DNA from: Closterium sp. Naga37s-1
Lineage: Eukaryota; Streptophyta; Zygnematophyceae; Desmidiales; Closteriaceae
Reading direction: 5' to 3'
Assembly (NCBI GenBank): GCA_947471745.1
Contig: CANJKZ010000108.1
Span: 2,829,001-2,893,000, forward strand
Length of the DNA stretch: 64,000 nucleotides
Position 1 is the stretch's first letter, and each line of letters opens with the position of its first letter. Below, one piece after another: positions 42,763 to 54,789 of this stretch. A model generated the notes under the pieces. That model was given only the letters and a program-made list of their open reading frames with translations. It ran no database searches and was not told the origin of the DNA. A program made the position numbers and the translations under genes.

Positions 42763-45700
42763 GTGGATACGCACGATCTCCCGTGCGGTGGCCTTCACGT
42801 CGTCGCCATGTTAACACACCTCCGCATCCTATGCATCAACGTGAACGGAATCAACGAGACACGCAAAATGGATGAACTCAAGTCTTGGCTGGCGAGACTT
42901 CCTGCACCCGCTGACTTGGTCATCCTCATTGACACCCGGCTCATCCACAGAATCCCCAACCTCGACCTAAAACTTCGACCTCACTCCTCCGCTCACGCCC
43001 CAGCACTTCTCTCTACCGAGAGCGCCACAGGGAGGCCCACGCTCATCGGCGGTGTCTCTATCCTCTCTTTCAACAGGGCTATCTCACTGTCCTCTCCAGC
43101 CCCCTCCGCAGACGGCAGACTAATCACTGTACACCTCAACTATCTGCGTGAGCAAATCCGCCTCATCGCCATTTACGCCCCCACACAATTCTACGGACGC
43201 AGAGTATGGTGGACCACCACACTCGTCCCGGCACTGGAAGCCCCCACCGCCGCCTCCGCATCCATGCTAGCAGGAGACTTCAACTCGGTCGTCCTCCCCA
43301 TCGATAGGAATCGCCCTCCCAAAGACTTCGAGGCTCGTGAGGGCGCCTCATTCGCCAAACTCATGGAAAACCACGCCCTGATCGACACCTTCCGCGAACT
43401 CTTCCCCACGCCGACCAACGTCTTCTCCTTCTTCGGGAGGCAACGTCTCAATACTGCGACACCCCCCACCTCCTCCCGACTCGACAGAATATACATCTCT
43501 CGAGCTTTTATACCCCGCCTCACTGCAAGTCCGTACATCCAGACCCGCACGGCAATCACGGACCACCTCTATGCCCCTCTCTGCTCGCTCAGCTTCATCA
43601 ACCCCACAGTTGCCCCCCGCCCCTGGCGCCTCCGACAGCATCTACTTATGCGCCCTCATGTCTCTCAAATCATCGACTCCTGCCTCGCAATCTTCCCAAG
43701 CAATCCTTCCCCAGACTCCTGAGACTCATGGAAGCTCGATCTCACCCTTAACCTCAAACGCTTCTCCAACCTGGAACGACGCCGCGTCGATTGCAGAGTC
43801 GCACATCTGGAATATACCATCGGCTCACTTCAACGACATGCTGCGTATACGCCCCTGACCCAGGCCGAGTTTAACCGCCTTGACCAAGCAAGACTCCACC
43901 TGGCCAGGTATGAAGCCTCAAAAGCCTCCGAAATTGCGCTCAAGGCCAAGCTTAAAGTGGAAGGGCACAGGGAAATGGGAGTCTCCTCCCTTCTCTCTGG
44001 CCTCAACTCGCGAATCAAGGGCTCGATCATCAGCTCCCTGACCTTACCCAATGGATAAACAACGTCGGACCTCCCCACCATGACGAACCTGTGCTCCAAC
44101 TTCTTCCAGACACTTTACAGCGGAAACAACCCCGCCACCGTAAACTCGGCCTTCTGGCAACACATCCCTCCCTCCTCCATCCCGAACCCCCTACTCCTAC
44201 GCCTCGGCGCCCCCTTCTGCCTAGCTGAAATTGGAAAAGCACTACTCTCTCTGTCCCGAGGAAAAACCCCCGGCCCAGACGGTCTGCCCGGGGAACTCTT
44301 TCGGCAATTCGCCCCGCGATTTGCACCGGTCTTCCATTCCCTGCTCTCCCCTCCACAACCTCTCTCTCGCTTACCCCCGTCTATGCTGACCGGACGCACC
44401 GTCCTCATCCCCAAACGGGGTGACTCCTCGCTCGTAGAAAATCTTCGCCCCATCACCCTCATGAACGCTGATTACAAGATACTCGCGCTGTGTCTTGCTA
44501 ACCGCCTCCAGCTCGTTCTTCCCCAGCTCATCCACCCGTCCCAAACCGCCTTCATCAAACACAGGAAAATTGGAGACACAATCAATGACACCCTTGACAT
44601 CATGGACTGGGCAGCATTCTCATCAACCCCTCTCCTCGCTCTTACGGTAGACTTTCGAAAGGCCTACGACCTGGTCGACCGCCCCTTTCTCCTCCAAGCC
44701 TTAGCGGTCCTAGGGATTCCAGCTCCCTTCATACATTGGGTACGACTAATGCACTCCGACACGAACACACGAATCTCCGTCAACAACATGCTCGGCCCCA
44801 CCTTCCCTGTCCGTACGGGCGTCCGACAGGGTTGTCCTCTGGCACCTCTTCTTTTCGTCTGTGTCATAGAGATCTTCCACCGATACATGTCCCTCTTCCT
44901 ACCCGGCTTCGCTCTGTCTCCCGTCCAGCGCCGACTCATGGCATATTACGCGGACGATGTCACTCTCTTCCTCACCTCAGACACAGAGCTCGGCCTCGCA
45001 GTGATACTCCTCGGCGTCTTCGGTTCCGTGTCTGGGGAGGTACCCAATTGGAACAAGTGCTCCATTATTCCCTTCAATATTCCCCCCACTGATCTCGCGC
45101 ATGCAAAACGCAGCCCCGTCCCCGTCTCGGGCCTATCCCCGTCCGAGCCCCCAGCGAAGCAGAACGCATCCTTGGAATTTATGTTGAACGATTACACCCC
45201 GGATCCACCACCTGGACTAAGGCTCTCGCCCGTATACAAAACACCGCCAAATTCCTGGCGGCCTTACATGCCACTGTCACGTGCCACAAATCTCTGTCAT
45301 CGATCTTTTTGAACTCCGTCATCTCCTATCCCGGCCGCTTCCAACCTGCTCCGCTGAACACCATCAAACGAATTGACATATCAGTTGGGAACTTCCTCTC
45401 GTCCTCAAAACATAAACAGGACGGCCTCGCACAACGCTTCCTCCCCAATGGCCTCCTTTACAACTCACCCCAAGACGGTGGGGTTGGTGCGATCGCCCCA
45501 TCTACCCAAATCAAAGCCCTCGCTATCCAGCGTGCACTACGCAGATTTGGACCCACCCCGTCCGAGGAAGTCACAAGGACCCTGACCCCGTTCCCCTTCG
45601 GGCTACATGGTCTGCTCTCCCATAAAGCCATCCTTGAACGTGACTATCTTCCCTCCTTCATCCCCCCTCGGGCACTGGATGAACTTAAAACCCTCCTCGC

Positions 45701-47000
45701 TCTTCCCCTGGTTATCCATGGCCCACCCCTACGCATGCAATGCATCCTCACCGAACCTCTCGCCTTCAACCGGCTGCTCCTCAAACCCGACGAGCGACCT
45801 TTCGGCACCCGCCAACACGAGCGATTCCTGCTTACAGGACAGCTCCGCATCGGACACATTGTCCGAATCACCACCTTTGACGTCAGCCCTATCTCTGCTC
45901 AGGAGTTCTGCTCCCAACTCCCGGAGGAATTTCACGATGACGCCACACGCCTCCTCCCAGATCTCATCAAGGCTATCAAGCCTCCCTGGTGGGCCGGCCT
46001 CCGATCCCCTCACTCCTCCTCTGCCTCCCCTGGAGTTTGGTTCATGCCCTCGGATGACCACTACTCCATATCTCACCTCGCTATCCAGGTCGTCGCTTTC
46101 ATCCCCCCCTCTACCGTCTCGGCTACTGTCCACCCCGTCTCGCCCAACCATCGCATCGGCCGTACCCCAATCAATACCGGACTCTTCCGTTTACAAGACC
46201 TCATTGAGGTGTATGTCAGGGAATGGTGGCTCGCAGGGCCACTTCACACAGGGACAGGGTTAGGAGCTAGGGTAGAACTTCTACAGGACGGCACCCCCAG
46301 CCTCGCCGACATCCGCCGTCTCCTCTACTCCACGCAGCCGCTTACTCATCACAGTCGATGGACCCGAGACCTCACCCTTCCTCCTCCCCCTCTCCCTGGC
46401 CTTAAGGACCCCTTTCTCAAAGACCAGCCGAGCCGCCAACGGGATATCCTCTTCAGACTCTACACACTAACTCTCCCCTCTGGATCACGCTTCCAATATT
46501 TTGACGACCGAGGGGTTTGCCCCCGGTATCCTGCTGCTGTTATAGAGACACTGCCGCATATCTTCTTCGAATGCGCCTCCGCCGGAAATGTCATCTCTGC
46601 TCTGCGCACAGTCGCTGACCGTCACCTCGGACAAACCGCCCCCGCCGAACACATCTTCTTCCCGCTACAGTCACGGGTTGGACAGTCCCCCCCACGGAGC
46701 CTACTAGTAGGAGCAGCAGCCAAGACGCTGTGGAACAGTCGCTATGACCACAGGTACCGCAACTCCTCCTCCTCGAGCTTCGAGATACTGCAGCTCATCT
46801 TAGCCCAGTTCCTCATCGCCTTCAAAATTTACATGTGGAGAGGCAAACGCCAATCGGCCAAGAAGCGTCAACGTATATCATCCAGCATCAAGCGAGCACA
46901 GAAACTCCGCTTTCTCCTCTTCGACAGGACCGGCACACCCTCTATCCACCCCGACCTAAGGTTCTCCTGGCTCTTAGGAAACCCGTTCCGACCACCATAG
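42763..47000 (+). pseudogene. LINE (L1-type) ORF2: endonuclease, reverse transcriptase, C-terminal zf-RVT-like region; decayed
   Basis: The frame opens with an AP-endonuclease-like domain (LRILCINVNGINETRK, IYAPTQFYGR, MLAGDFNSV, SRLDRIYIS, TDHLYAPL). The reverse transcriptase follows (SRGKTPGPDGLPGEL, LRPITLMNADYKILA, DFRKAYDLVDR, RQGCPLAPLLF, YYADDVTLFL). A long C-terminal part ends with RDILFRLYTLTLPSG and PHIFFECASAGNV, like the zf-RVT region of plant LINEs. Lesions: TGA at 43720-43722, TAA at 44056-44058, and a frameshift between about 45110 and 45162, after which the frame is open to TAG at 46998-47000. A good Met is at 42808. No poly(A) tail is visible, because a copia element begins at the base after the stop. 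Confidence 0.92.
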
Positions 47001-47127
47001 TGTCAAATGTTGTTATTGGTTGTAGGCTGCAGTGAGTAGCACTCTAAGGAGTACAACACTCTTAGGGTTTCTATTTGTATGCCTTGCTCTCCTAAGTCAA
47101 ACATTCCGTTGCATTCACTTTCTGAGA
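47001..47127 (+). repeat. 5' LTR of the copia element
   Basis: 127 bp, unusually short for a copia LTR, identical to its partner by direct comparison. Confidence 0.93.
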
Positions 47128-47149
47128 TGGTATCACGAGTAGGTTTAGA

Positions 47150-48420
47150 ATCCTTGCCTAGCCTAGCCTACCTCGCGCCCTCCACGCCCTAGAGCGTCTC
47201 CGCGCCTTACGCGCCCTCCGTCACGTGCCCTAGCACCCTCCGCGCCCTTGCGCCCTCCGCGCTCTAGAGCGCCTCCGCGCTTTACGCGCCCTCCTCCACG
47301 CGCCCTAGCGCCCTCCGCGCCCTAGCCTCGAGTAACGCGGCCTCCGCGCCCTCCGCGCCCTAGCCTCGAGTAACGCGGCCTCCGCGCCCTCCGCGCCCTA
47401 GCCTCGAGTAACGCGGCCTCCGCGCCCTCCGCGCCATCCGCGCCCTCCGTAACGCGCCCTCCGTAACGCGCCATCCGCGCCTCTGCGCCTAGCCCTCCCC
47501 TACGCGCCCTCCACGCCCTCCGTATCGCGCCTCCGCCCCAGCCCGTCGCGTAACCCGTGGCCCCTGCCCCAGCCCGTCGCGTCGCCCGTGCGCCCTGCCC
47601 TAACCCGTCGCGTAGCCCGTGCGCCCTGCCCTAGCCCGTCGCGTAGCCCGTGCGCCCTGCCCCAGCCCGTCACGTCGCCCATGCGCCCTGTCCCAGCCCG
47701 TAACGTCGCCCGTGCGCACTGCCCCTCGCCCGTGCGCGCTCGAGCGCCCTGCCCCTAGCCCGCCGCGTCGCCCCGCCCCGCAGGTAGCGCGCCCCCCGCA
47801 GAAATCGTGCCCCGCAGGGAGCGCGCCCCGCGGGTAGCGCGGCCCGCAGGCAGCGCGCCGCGTGGGTAGCGCGCCCCGCGGGTAGCGCGCTCCGCAGGTA
47901 GCGCGCCCCGCAGCGCTTTAGCGCCAGAAAATAAAATTAATTAATTAAACCCTAAAAAAAAAAAAAAAAAAAAAAGGGGTTCAGGGTGGGGGGCTGCAAC
48001 TGTCGCCCGCGTTCCTGCTTGCCGGACGACCTGCACAGTTCCCTACCTCCCGCAGCCGTCAGTACTGCAGCCCCTTTGTCGCACGTACTTTCCACTGCCA
48101 CTGGCTCCACTAGCGGCAGCCGACAGCCGCACTTACAGTCTCTAGCTCCAGCCGTTCTCACTCCAGCCGTTCTAGCTCCAGCCACTCCTAGCTCCAGCCG
48201 TGCCTAGCTCCAGCCGTTCTCGCTCCAGCCGTTCTCGCTCCAGCCGTTCTAGCTCCAGCCGTTTCAGCTCCAGCCGTTCCAGCACCGGTCGTTCCTCGCC
48301 TAGTTTCACCTGGCGCTCCTAGCTCAGTGTGCTCCGTGCTCCAGCCGTTCCTCGCCTAGTTTCACCTCGCGCTCCTAGTTGTTCTCGTGGCCGTCCCTAG
48401 CTCCTGCCGCTCCTAGCCTT
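47150..48420. repeat. Low-complexity tandem repeats in the copia leader
   Basis: 47150-47500 is built of gcgccctccgcgccctag-type units, including three copies of a ~44-bp block with ctcgagtaacgcgg. 47520-47720 repeats cccgtcgcgtagcccgtgcgcc units of about 32 bp. 47760-47920 repeats gcgcgccccgcaggta units. After an A-run at 47957-47977, 48130-48300 repeats ctagctccagccgttct. The region occupies the place where a copia gag normally begins; no gag core is recognisable. Confidence 0.85.
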
Positions 48421-48424
48421 TATC

Positions 48425-51133
48425 ATGGCGTCCACTAGGGTTCTCCAGCAGCAGGGACAGCAGCAGCGGCAGTTTCAGCTGTGGCACCCGCAGCAGCAGT
48501 GGCGCCCTCAGCAGCAGCTCTGCCCTCAGCAGTTGTGGCGCCCTCAGCAGCCGTGGCGGCCTGGCGGTTCAGGTAGCGTTGGCTGCAGCAGCGGCCCAGC
48601 CGGCTTGGGGGCTCGTCGCGGTGGCCGCGACGTCGGCCCCTGCCAGTACCGGATCCTGACCGGCCCTGGTGCTGGCACTACCTGCTGGCGTCCTGACCAC
48701 TCTGCACCGCGCTGCTACAGTCACCTCGACGACCTATACCGTGAGCGTTTTGGGCCTGAGTCGGCTCCCCCGATCTGGCCCGGTTTGTTTCGTAGTGGTT
48801 ACCCTGTGTTTGATATGTCTATGGATGCTGTTTATTCTGTCACGTACGGATCTCTTGGCTTGCGTGTACCTAGCTTAGGACCTTTGCCTGTTGCTAGTGT
48901 AGGTACTTGTGCTTTTAGTGTAGGTGCTTGTGTAGTCACTAGCCCAGCCGTGATGACTGCTGTTGTGTCGCTCTCCTTCACGCTGGACTCCGGCGCGTCC
49001 CAGTGCTTCTTTCGCGACCACACCACTGTCACACCTCTTTCGGCTCTAGTCCCAGTTGCCCTGGCTGATCCTACTTCAGGACCAGCAGTTGCTCGCAGCT
49101 CGACCACTCTCCCGTGCCCAGCTGTCCCCTCTGGTTTCCTCACTGGTCTCTACATCCCCTCGTTCTCTCGGAACTTGGTGGGTGTTGGATACCTTCAGGA
49201 CCGGGGGATCACAGTCACTTTTCCTGCGCACGGGAGGACTGCGATCTGGACGGACTCTTCCACCGGGGCAGTTCTTGCCACGTTCACCAGAGAGCCCCAC
49301 TCAGGTCTCTTCGTCCTGCACACTCCGCCCCCGCAGGTAGCTGCGTCTGGTCAGGTTGCTTCGTCCCCCCCGGTAGCAGAGTCCGGTCAGGTTACTGCGT
49401 CCCCACCGGTTGCTGTGTCCGGTCAGGTTGCTGTGTCCGGTCTAGTTGCTGCGTCTTGCTCGTGCCGGTCTTTCACCCACCGGACCGTCTTGTGGCACCA
49501 CCGTCTTGGCCACGCGCCGATCCCCCACCTCCGCACTATGGCTAGTCACCGTCTTGTCTCAGGTCTCCCTCGCGTCTTCTCGTCGCTCCCTCCCTCGCCT
49601 GCGCCGCCGTGCACTCCTTGCGTCGCCGGCCGTCTTCGTGCCACTCCGCACTCCTCCTCCCTTCGTCCAGCCACTGCTCCCTTCCAGACACTCCACTTGG
49701 ATGTCTGGGGCCCTGCACCTACGCAGGGACCTGAGAGGGAGCGCTACTTTTTGGTGGTCGTCGACGACTTCTCCAGGTACACCACGGTGTTTCCTCTCGC
49801 AAAGAAGTCCGAGGTGACTTCTACGCTGATCCGGTGGCTTCTAGCCACTGAGGGCACTCGTGGCCGTCGTGTCTCCTGTCTCCACTCTGACCGTGGGGGT
49901 GAGTTTCGCTCAGGCATTCTTGCCGGATTCTGCGGCGAGCAGGGCATTGTACAGTCCTGGACGCTGCCGGAGTCCCCACAGCAGAATGGGGTTGCTGAGC
50001 GCCGCATTGGCTTGGTCATGGACATCGCCCGCACGTCCATGATTCATGCCCGTGCGCCCCATTTTCTGTGGCCCTACGCGGTTCGCTACGCCGCTCACCA
50101 GCTGAACCTCGAGCCGCGCGTCTCGCGGCCAGAGGCTTCACCGACCAGTCTTTGGACCGGGTCCCCTGGTGTTGGGTCAGCTTTTCGTGTCTGGGGCTGC
50201 CTTGCGCTTGTCCGCGACACCTCTGCGGACAAGCTCTCGGCTCGCGCCGTCCCCTGTGTCTTCCTTGGTTTCCCGGTAGCCTCGGCCGACTGGTCCTTTT
50301 ACCACCCGCCCCTCCACCAGTTCCTAGACTCCCGTGACGTCCGGTTCGACGAGTCAGTGTCCTACTACACCAGGTACCCCTGTCGAGGTCTCCCGGTTCC
50401 CCTTCCCCCCCTTTTCCTCGCACCCTCTCTTCCCCCTGCTCCCGCTCCTCCGGTACCCCCACCCCCCCCTGGTCCTGCCCCGTCAGGTGTGTCTCACGCT
50501 ACCCCTCTACCCTCGGTCACGCGTCAGGTAGCGGCTCCCTCCCCGCAGTCCTCCTCACAGTCCCCTCAGCAGCCTTCGGTACTTCCGCGACAGGCTACTG
50601 TGGACTCGGTTGGTTTGGAGCTGGAGGTGCAGCCACTGGCGGTACTCGGTCCGGGGGTGCTCGTTTGCGGGGTGCTGGAGTTGGAGGTGCTGGCGCAGGT
50701 GGCGCTAGCCCTGGGGGTGCTGGAGCTGGAGGTCCTGGCACTGGAGGTGCTAGTCCTGGGGGTGCTGGAGCTGGAGGTGCTGGCGCAGGTGGCGCTAGCT
50801 CTGGGGGTGCTGGAGCTGGAGGTGCTGGCACTGGAGGTGCTAGTTCTGGGGGTGCTGGAGTTGGAGGTCCTGGCACTGGCGGTACTAGTTCTGGGGGTGT
50901 TGAAGCTGGAGGTGCTGGCACAGGAGGTGCTGGTTCTGGGGGTGCTGGTGCTGGAGGCGCTGGCACTGGAGGTGCTGGTACTGAGGAGACTGGAGCAGGA
51001 GACACTGGTTCTGCGGAGTCCACTCCGCCTCCCCACCGCCACGACACACGTCTCCAGGCGGCCCGTCGGCGTGAGCGTGAGGAGCAAGTGCTGTTGGAGA
51101 GGGAGCGGCAGGAGTTGCGGCAGTTGGACCTGC

Positions 51134-51179
<46 letters not shown>

Positions 51180-53466
51180 ACCGTAGCAGCAGCAGCAGCC
51201 GCAGCAGCAGCAGACACCACCGCCGCAGCTGCGACCACAGCAGCTCCCTCTGGAGCGGCAGTTGTTCCCACCCGTGAGTGGCCTTCGGGCCCTTGGTCTT
51301 CCCTCCTCTCCTCCTGTTCACACTCCGTCCCCTCCAGCGTTTGGTCCCACGTTTCCTCCTCCTGACGCCAGTCCGGCGGTCTGGTCTTCTCCTCCACCGC
51401 AGTCTCCTCCACCTGGTGTCCCGCACTCTCGTGTCCGTCCCTGTCCTCCGCGTGCTCGTCACTCGTCTCCCGTTACCGACCTCCGCACTGCCCTCCTTTG
51501 TTCGTCTCTTCGTCGTCCTCCTCCTGAGTCCGTTCTCCCGTGTCCACCTCCGTCCTCTCTCCCTTTCCCCCCTACTCCTGTCACTGACTACTACCGCGCT
51601 GTTCGTCCTGTTGTCTCTCGTGTCCTCGCCACTCTTGTCACCGACTCTCGTTTCCCTCCGTCGTCTGTCTCGGCTCTCACTGCCGCTGTCGCTAAGTTTG
51701 CTGCCGCCAGTCGCCTTGACTACACCACCCGTGTGGTGCCAGCTCCTCCCTCCCGTCCTCTGTCCGTCGGGGGTGGGTTTGCCCTTGGCTGTGACGTCCT
51801 AGAGGACAGAGAGTCTGAGCTGGAGTACTGGGCTGCCGCTTCTCCCTCTGTCTGTGCCATGCTGCTATCCCCTGAGGGAGACCCCGACGCCCTTGACATA
51901 CCGACTCCTCGCACTTACCGCGAGGCAGTGTCAGGGGCGTGGGCCTCAAAGTGGAAAGCGGCTATGGCCTCGGAGTTAGCGTCTTGGAAATCCACAGGCA
52001 CCTACGTCGACGCAGTTCCCCCTCCCAGGGCGAACGTAGTCGATGGCATGTGACGCTTCAAGGTGAAGCGGCCGCCTGGTTCACCGCCTGTGTTCAAGGC
52101 GCGCTACGTGGCTAGGGGTTTCAGTCAGCGTGAGGGAGTTGACTTCTTCCAGACCTTCGCCCCGACCCCGAAGATGACTACTCTTCGGGTGTTACTGCAC
52201 GTAGCAGCACAGCGAGACTACGAGCTGCACTCCCTTGACTTCTCTACTGCGTTTCTCCAGGGCCGACTACACGAGGAGATCTGGCTGCGCCGCCCTCCTG
52301 GCTTCACTGACACCTTCCCACCTGGGACCCAGTGGAGCCTGAGACGGCCAGTCTACGGTCTCCGCCAGTCGCCCCGTGAGTGGCACGACACTCTTCGCTC
52401 CACGCTTCGTGACCTTGGGTTTTGTCCTTCCTCTGCCGACCCGTCGCTGTTTGTTCGCACTGGTTCCACTCCTTTCTTTATACTAGTGTACGTCGACGAC
52501 TTGGTCTTTGCCACAGCAGACAGGGCAGCTCTGGCTCAGGTGAAGTCCGAACTGCAGAAGAGACACACGTGCACTGACCTAGGTGAACTGCAGCGCTACC
52601 TTGGCCTGCAGATCACCAGGGACAGAGCCGCTCGCACCATCACACTGACTCAGTCACACATGGTGCAGCAGGTCCTTCGGCGGTTCGACTTCCAGTTCTC
52701 CACCACACAGCCCACACCTCTTGCTGTTGACCACAGACTCACTGGCCCCTTTCCCGACGAGCCTTTTGAGCCCAGTGGTCCCTACGCATAGCTGGTGGGC
52801 TGCCTCATGTACCTGATGACTTGTACTCGGCCGGACCTCGCCTTTCCCCTCAGCGTCCTCTCTCGCTTTGTTGCGACTGGGAGACACCGTCCTGTCCACT
52901 GGACAGCTGCTGAGAGGGTGGCGAAGTACCTGGCGACTACATCAGGCATGGGGCTTGTGCTTGGAGGGACTCAGCCAGTGGCGTTGACTGGTCACTGCGA
53001 CTCTTCCTACGCTGACGACGTGGAGACTCAGCGCTCGACTGAGGGTTACTGCTTCAGTCTGGGAGCTGGTGATGTGTCGTGGAGGTCTACACGGTCGTCG
53101 TCTGTGGCTACTTCCAGTGCAGAGGCAGAGATCTACGCTGGTGCCATGGCGGCACAGGAGCTTCGCTGGTTGACCTTCTTGCTCGCCGACCTTGGTGAGC
53201 GGCCTCGCTCTGCACCGACCTTGTACGCTGACAACAAGGCCATGATCCTCCTGTGTCGAGAGCCTCGACTGGAGAGCAGAGTGAAACATATTGACGTGAG
53301 GTACTTCCTCCTGCGAGAGCTGCAGCGACGCGGCCAGGCACGCCTGGACTTTGTGGCCTCAGAGGCCAACACTGCAGACGTCTTCACCAAGGCCTTGGCG
53401 CTTGGTGATCACCACAGGTTTTGTGTGCAGTTGGGGCTTGTTGAGGTAGGCCCTCGGTTGCTGTAG
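48425..53466 (+). pseudogene. copia gag-pol polyprotein, broken by one frameshift and three stops
   Basis: The start MASTRVLQQQGQQQRQ leads into a Gln-rich stretch and a Cys/His cluster (CQYRILTGPGAGTTCWRPDH, then CYSHLDDLY). Protease: VSLSFTLDSGASQCFF. Integrase: WHHRLGHAPIPHL, LHLDVWGPAPTQGP, FLVVVDDFSRYT, LHSDRGGEF, ESPQQNGVAERR. The frame then shifts at about 50600-50620 into a long Gly/Ala repeat ([11 protein letters not shown] type, to ~51000) and a poly-Gln run. RT: FKARYVARGFSQREGVDF, SLDFSTAFLQG, FILVYVDDLVFA. RNase H: GHCDSSYADDVETQRSTEGY, SSAEAEIYAGAMAAQE, ADNKAMILLCREPR. Stops in this frame: TAG 51184-51186, TGA 52051-52053 and TAG 52789-52791; the natural end is TAG at 53464-53466. 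Gag is poorly represented. Confidence 0.92.
51137..51183 (+). repeat. CAG trinucleotide run in copia pol
   Basis: About 13 CAG codons encoding poly-Gln, ending shortly before the TAG at 51184-51186. More CAG codons follow the stop, so that stop most likely arose from a CAG. Confidence 0.9.
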
Positions 53467-53673
53467 TCCTGTTGCTTGCTCTGCTTGTTGTGTTTTCATA
53501 TATATATCCTAGTGAACTCTTGAACTGGCCTTGTGGCCGCTTGATTGCGCTCGGAATTTGTGTGGTGTCCTTGAGATCCACCCTGAGCTTGCCTTGTTTC
53601 TTGCTTTGACTGGTCTTGTGACTGTTTGTTCACCATGCTTGCTTTGATGCCCCTCACTTAGCCTACGGGGATG

Positions 53674-53800
53674 TGTCAAATGTTGTTATTGGTTGTAGGC
53701 TGCAGTGAGTAGCACTCTAAGGAGTACAACACTCTTAGGGTTTCTATTTGTATGCCTTGCTCTCCTAAGTCAAACATTCCGTTGCATTCACTTTCTGAGA
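53674..53800 (+). repeat. 3' LTR of the copia element
   Basis: 127 bp, identical to the 5' LTR; preceded by a G-rich polypurine stretch and followed by the catag duplication. Confidence 0.93.
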
Positions 53801-54400
53801 CATAGTCATCCATCGCATAGAGCGTCTCCCCAGGCAGCTTGCGGTTGTCCGCGAGGACAAGGAATAACGTGTGTTCCACGTGCTCCACTGCGGATGCTGG
53901 CCACCTCGGCCATGTTTCTAGACTGCTATATGGATTACTCTTTGTACTTTGATTACGATCAATATATAACCTTAACCCTCACCCATATCCAACCGCAGCC
54001 TTTCTCCTCATTTTATAAGCAGGTACATTGATATCAGATGTGCTGTTCCTATGTAGCCGTTCCCGGTGGCACGCGATGTGGTTCCCCCCCACACCATCCC
54101 TCGATTCCATCGTCGTCGTCACCCTCGTCAGCACACAACAGGCTCAGACTGTCGCGTAGCGCCTTAGCTTGGGGGAAGTCGAGCATAACGAGTGTACAGT
54201 ATCCACCAGCAGAGCCCAGCCCAGCCCAGTCCAGCCAGCCAACACAAACCCCACACACCGACCGTACACCAGAAGAACCGCTCGCGGTGACAGAGCCAGT
54301 GAGTACAAGTGTCATGTCAGCCTCGTGGCGCGGGGGGAGGCAGCTGAGGTTGTCCGCCAGCCAGCCCCACAACAACCACTCCTTCCCTGCCCGCGCCACC
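53801..54400 (-). pseudogene. Possible remnant of a minus-strand gene cut by the LINE/copia insertion
   Basis: On the minus strand 53801-53890 follows an acceptor-like ccgcag and encodes HTLFLVLADNRKLPGE and TLYAMDD, which reads like a folded protein. Further upstream, 54060-54180 encodes YCTLVMLDFPQAKALRDSL and then an acidic segment, and 54340-54390 encodes LLWGWLADNLSC. I do not recognise the protein. The first block ends at the transposon boundary, so it could be an interrupted exon. It could equally be chance open frame in LINE 3' UTR. Confidence 0.25.
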
Positions 54401-54789
54401 CCTAATCACACCCCCTCCCTCCCCCCCCTCCCCCATCCCCCATGTTCCTTACCTCTGCTCTGCTTGTCACTTACTACCTTCCACCCGCGTCTGGCGGAAG
54501 AGCTCTCTTGTTGTGCAAATTCTACTCTATGTTGGCCCAAGAACGACGCAGACCGCACCAGCGACGCCACGCAGTGCACTATGTTCACTTGTTAGCTCTT
54601 CGCTACCTCCACTTCTCGCTCATGCCCGTGCGATCCGTACCTAGCCATGTCCATCGAAACACCTAAACGAATTCCGCTTAGCACCTACTTTCGGCACTCT
54701 CACTCTCCTCGGTCGGTGTGCAATTGATCGAGTCGCAGCGTTAGACTCGCGTTACGTCTCGCGTGCCCCACTGGCAGTAGTTTATTTAT
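54401..54789. other. Upstream region of the carboxypeptidase gene
   Basis: Nothing conserved is seen. It should contain the promoter and 5' UTR of the plus-strand carboxypeptidase gene. Confidence 0.4.

Larger units (their letters stand above)
46996..53805 (+). mobile_element. Ty1/copia LTR retrotransposon inserted at the LINE ORF2 stop codon
   Basis: Two 127-bp LTRs (47001-47127 and 53674-53800) start TGTCAAATG and end TTCTGAGA; I read them as identical. The 5-bp sequence catag flanks both sides (46996-47000 and 53801-53805), a clean target duplication that overlaps the TAG of the LINE. The primer site directly after the 5' LTR is tggtatcacgag, close to the initiator-Met tRNA type. A short purine run (acggggatg) precedes the 3' LTR. 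Domain order protease, integrase, RT, RNase H is the copia order. The coding part carries one frameshift and three in-frame stops. Confidence 0.96.

Noticed and set aside
42763..43722. Host endonuclease/exonuclease/phosphatase gene
   Set aside because: The frame continues directly into LINE reverse transcriptase; it is the LINE endonuclease domain.
50665..51186. A free-standing Gly/Ala-rich structural protein with poly-Gln tail
   Set aside because: It is the linker between integrase and RT of the copia polyprotein, exposed as a separate frame by the frameshift near 50600.
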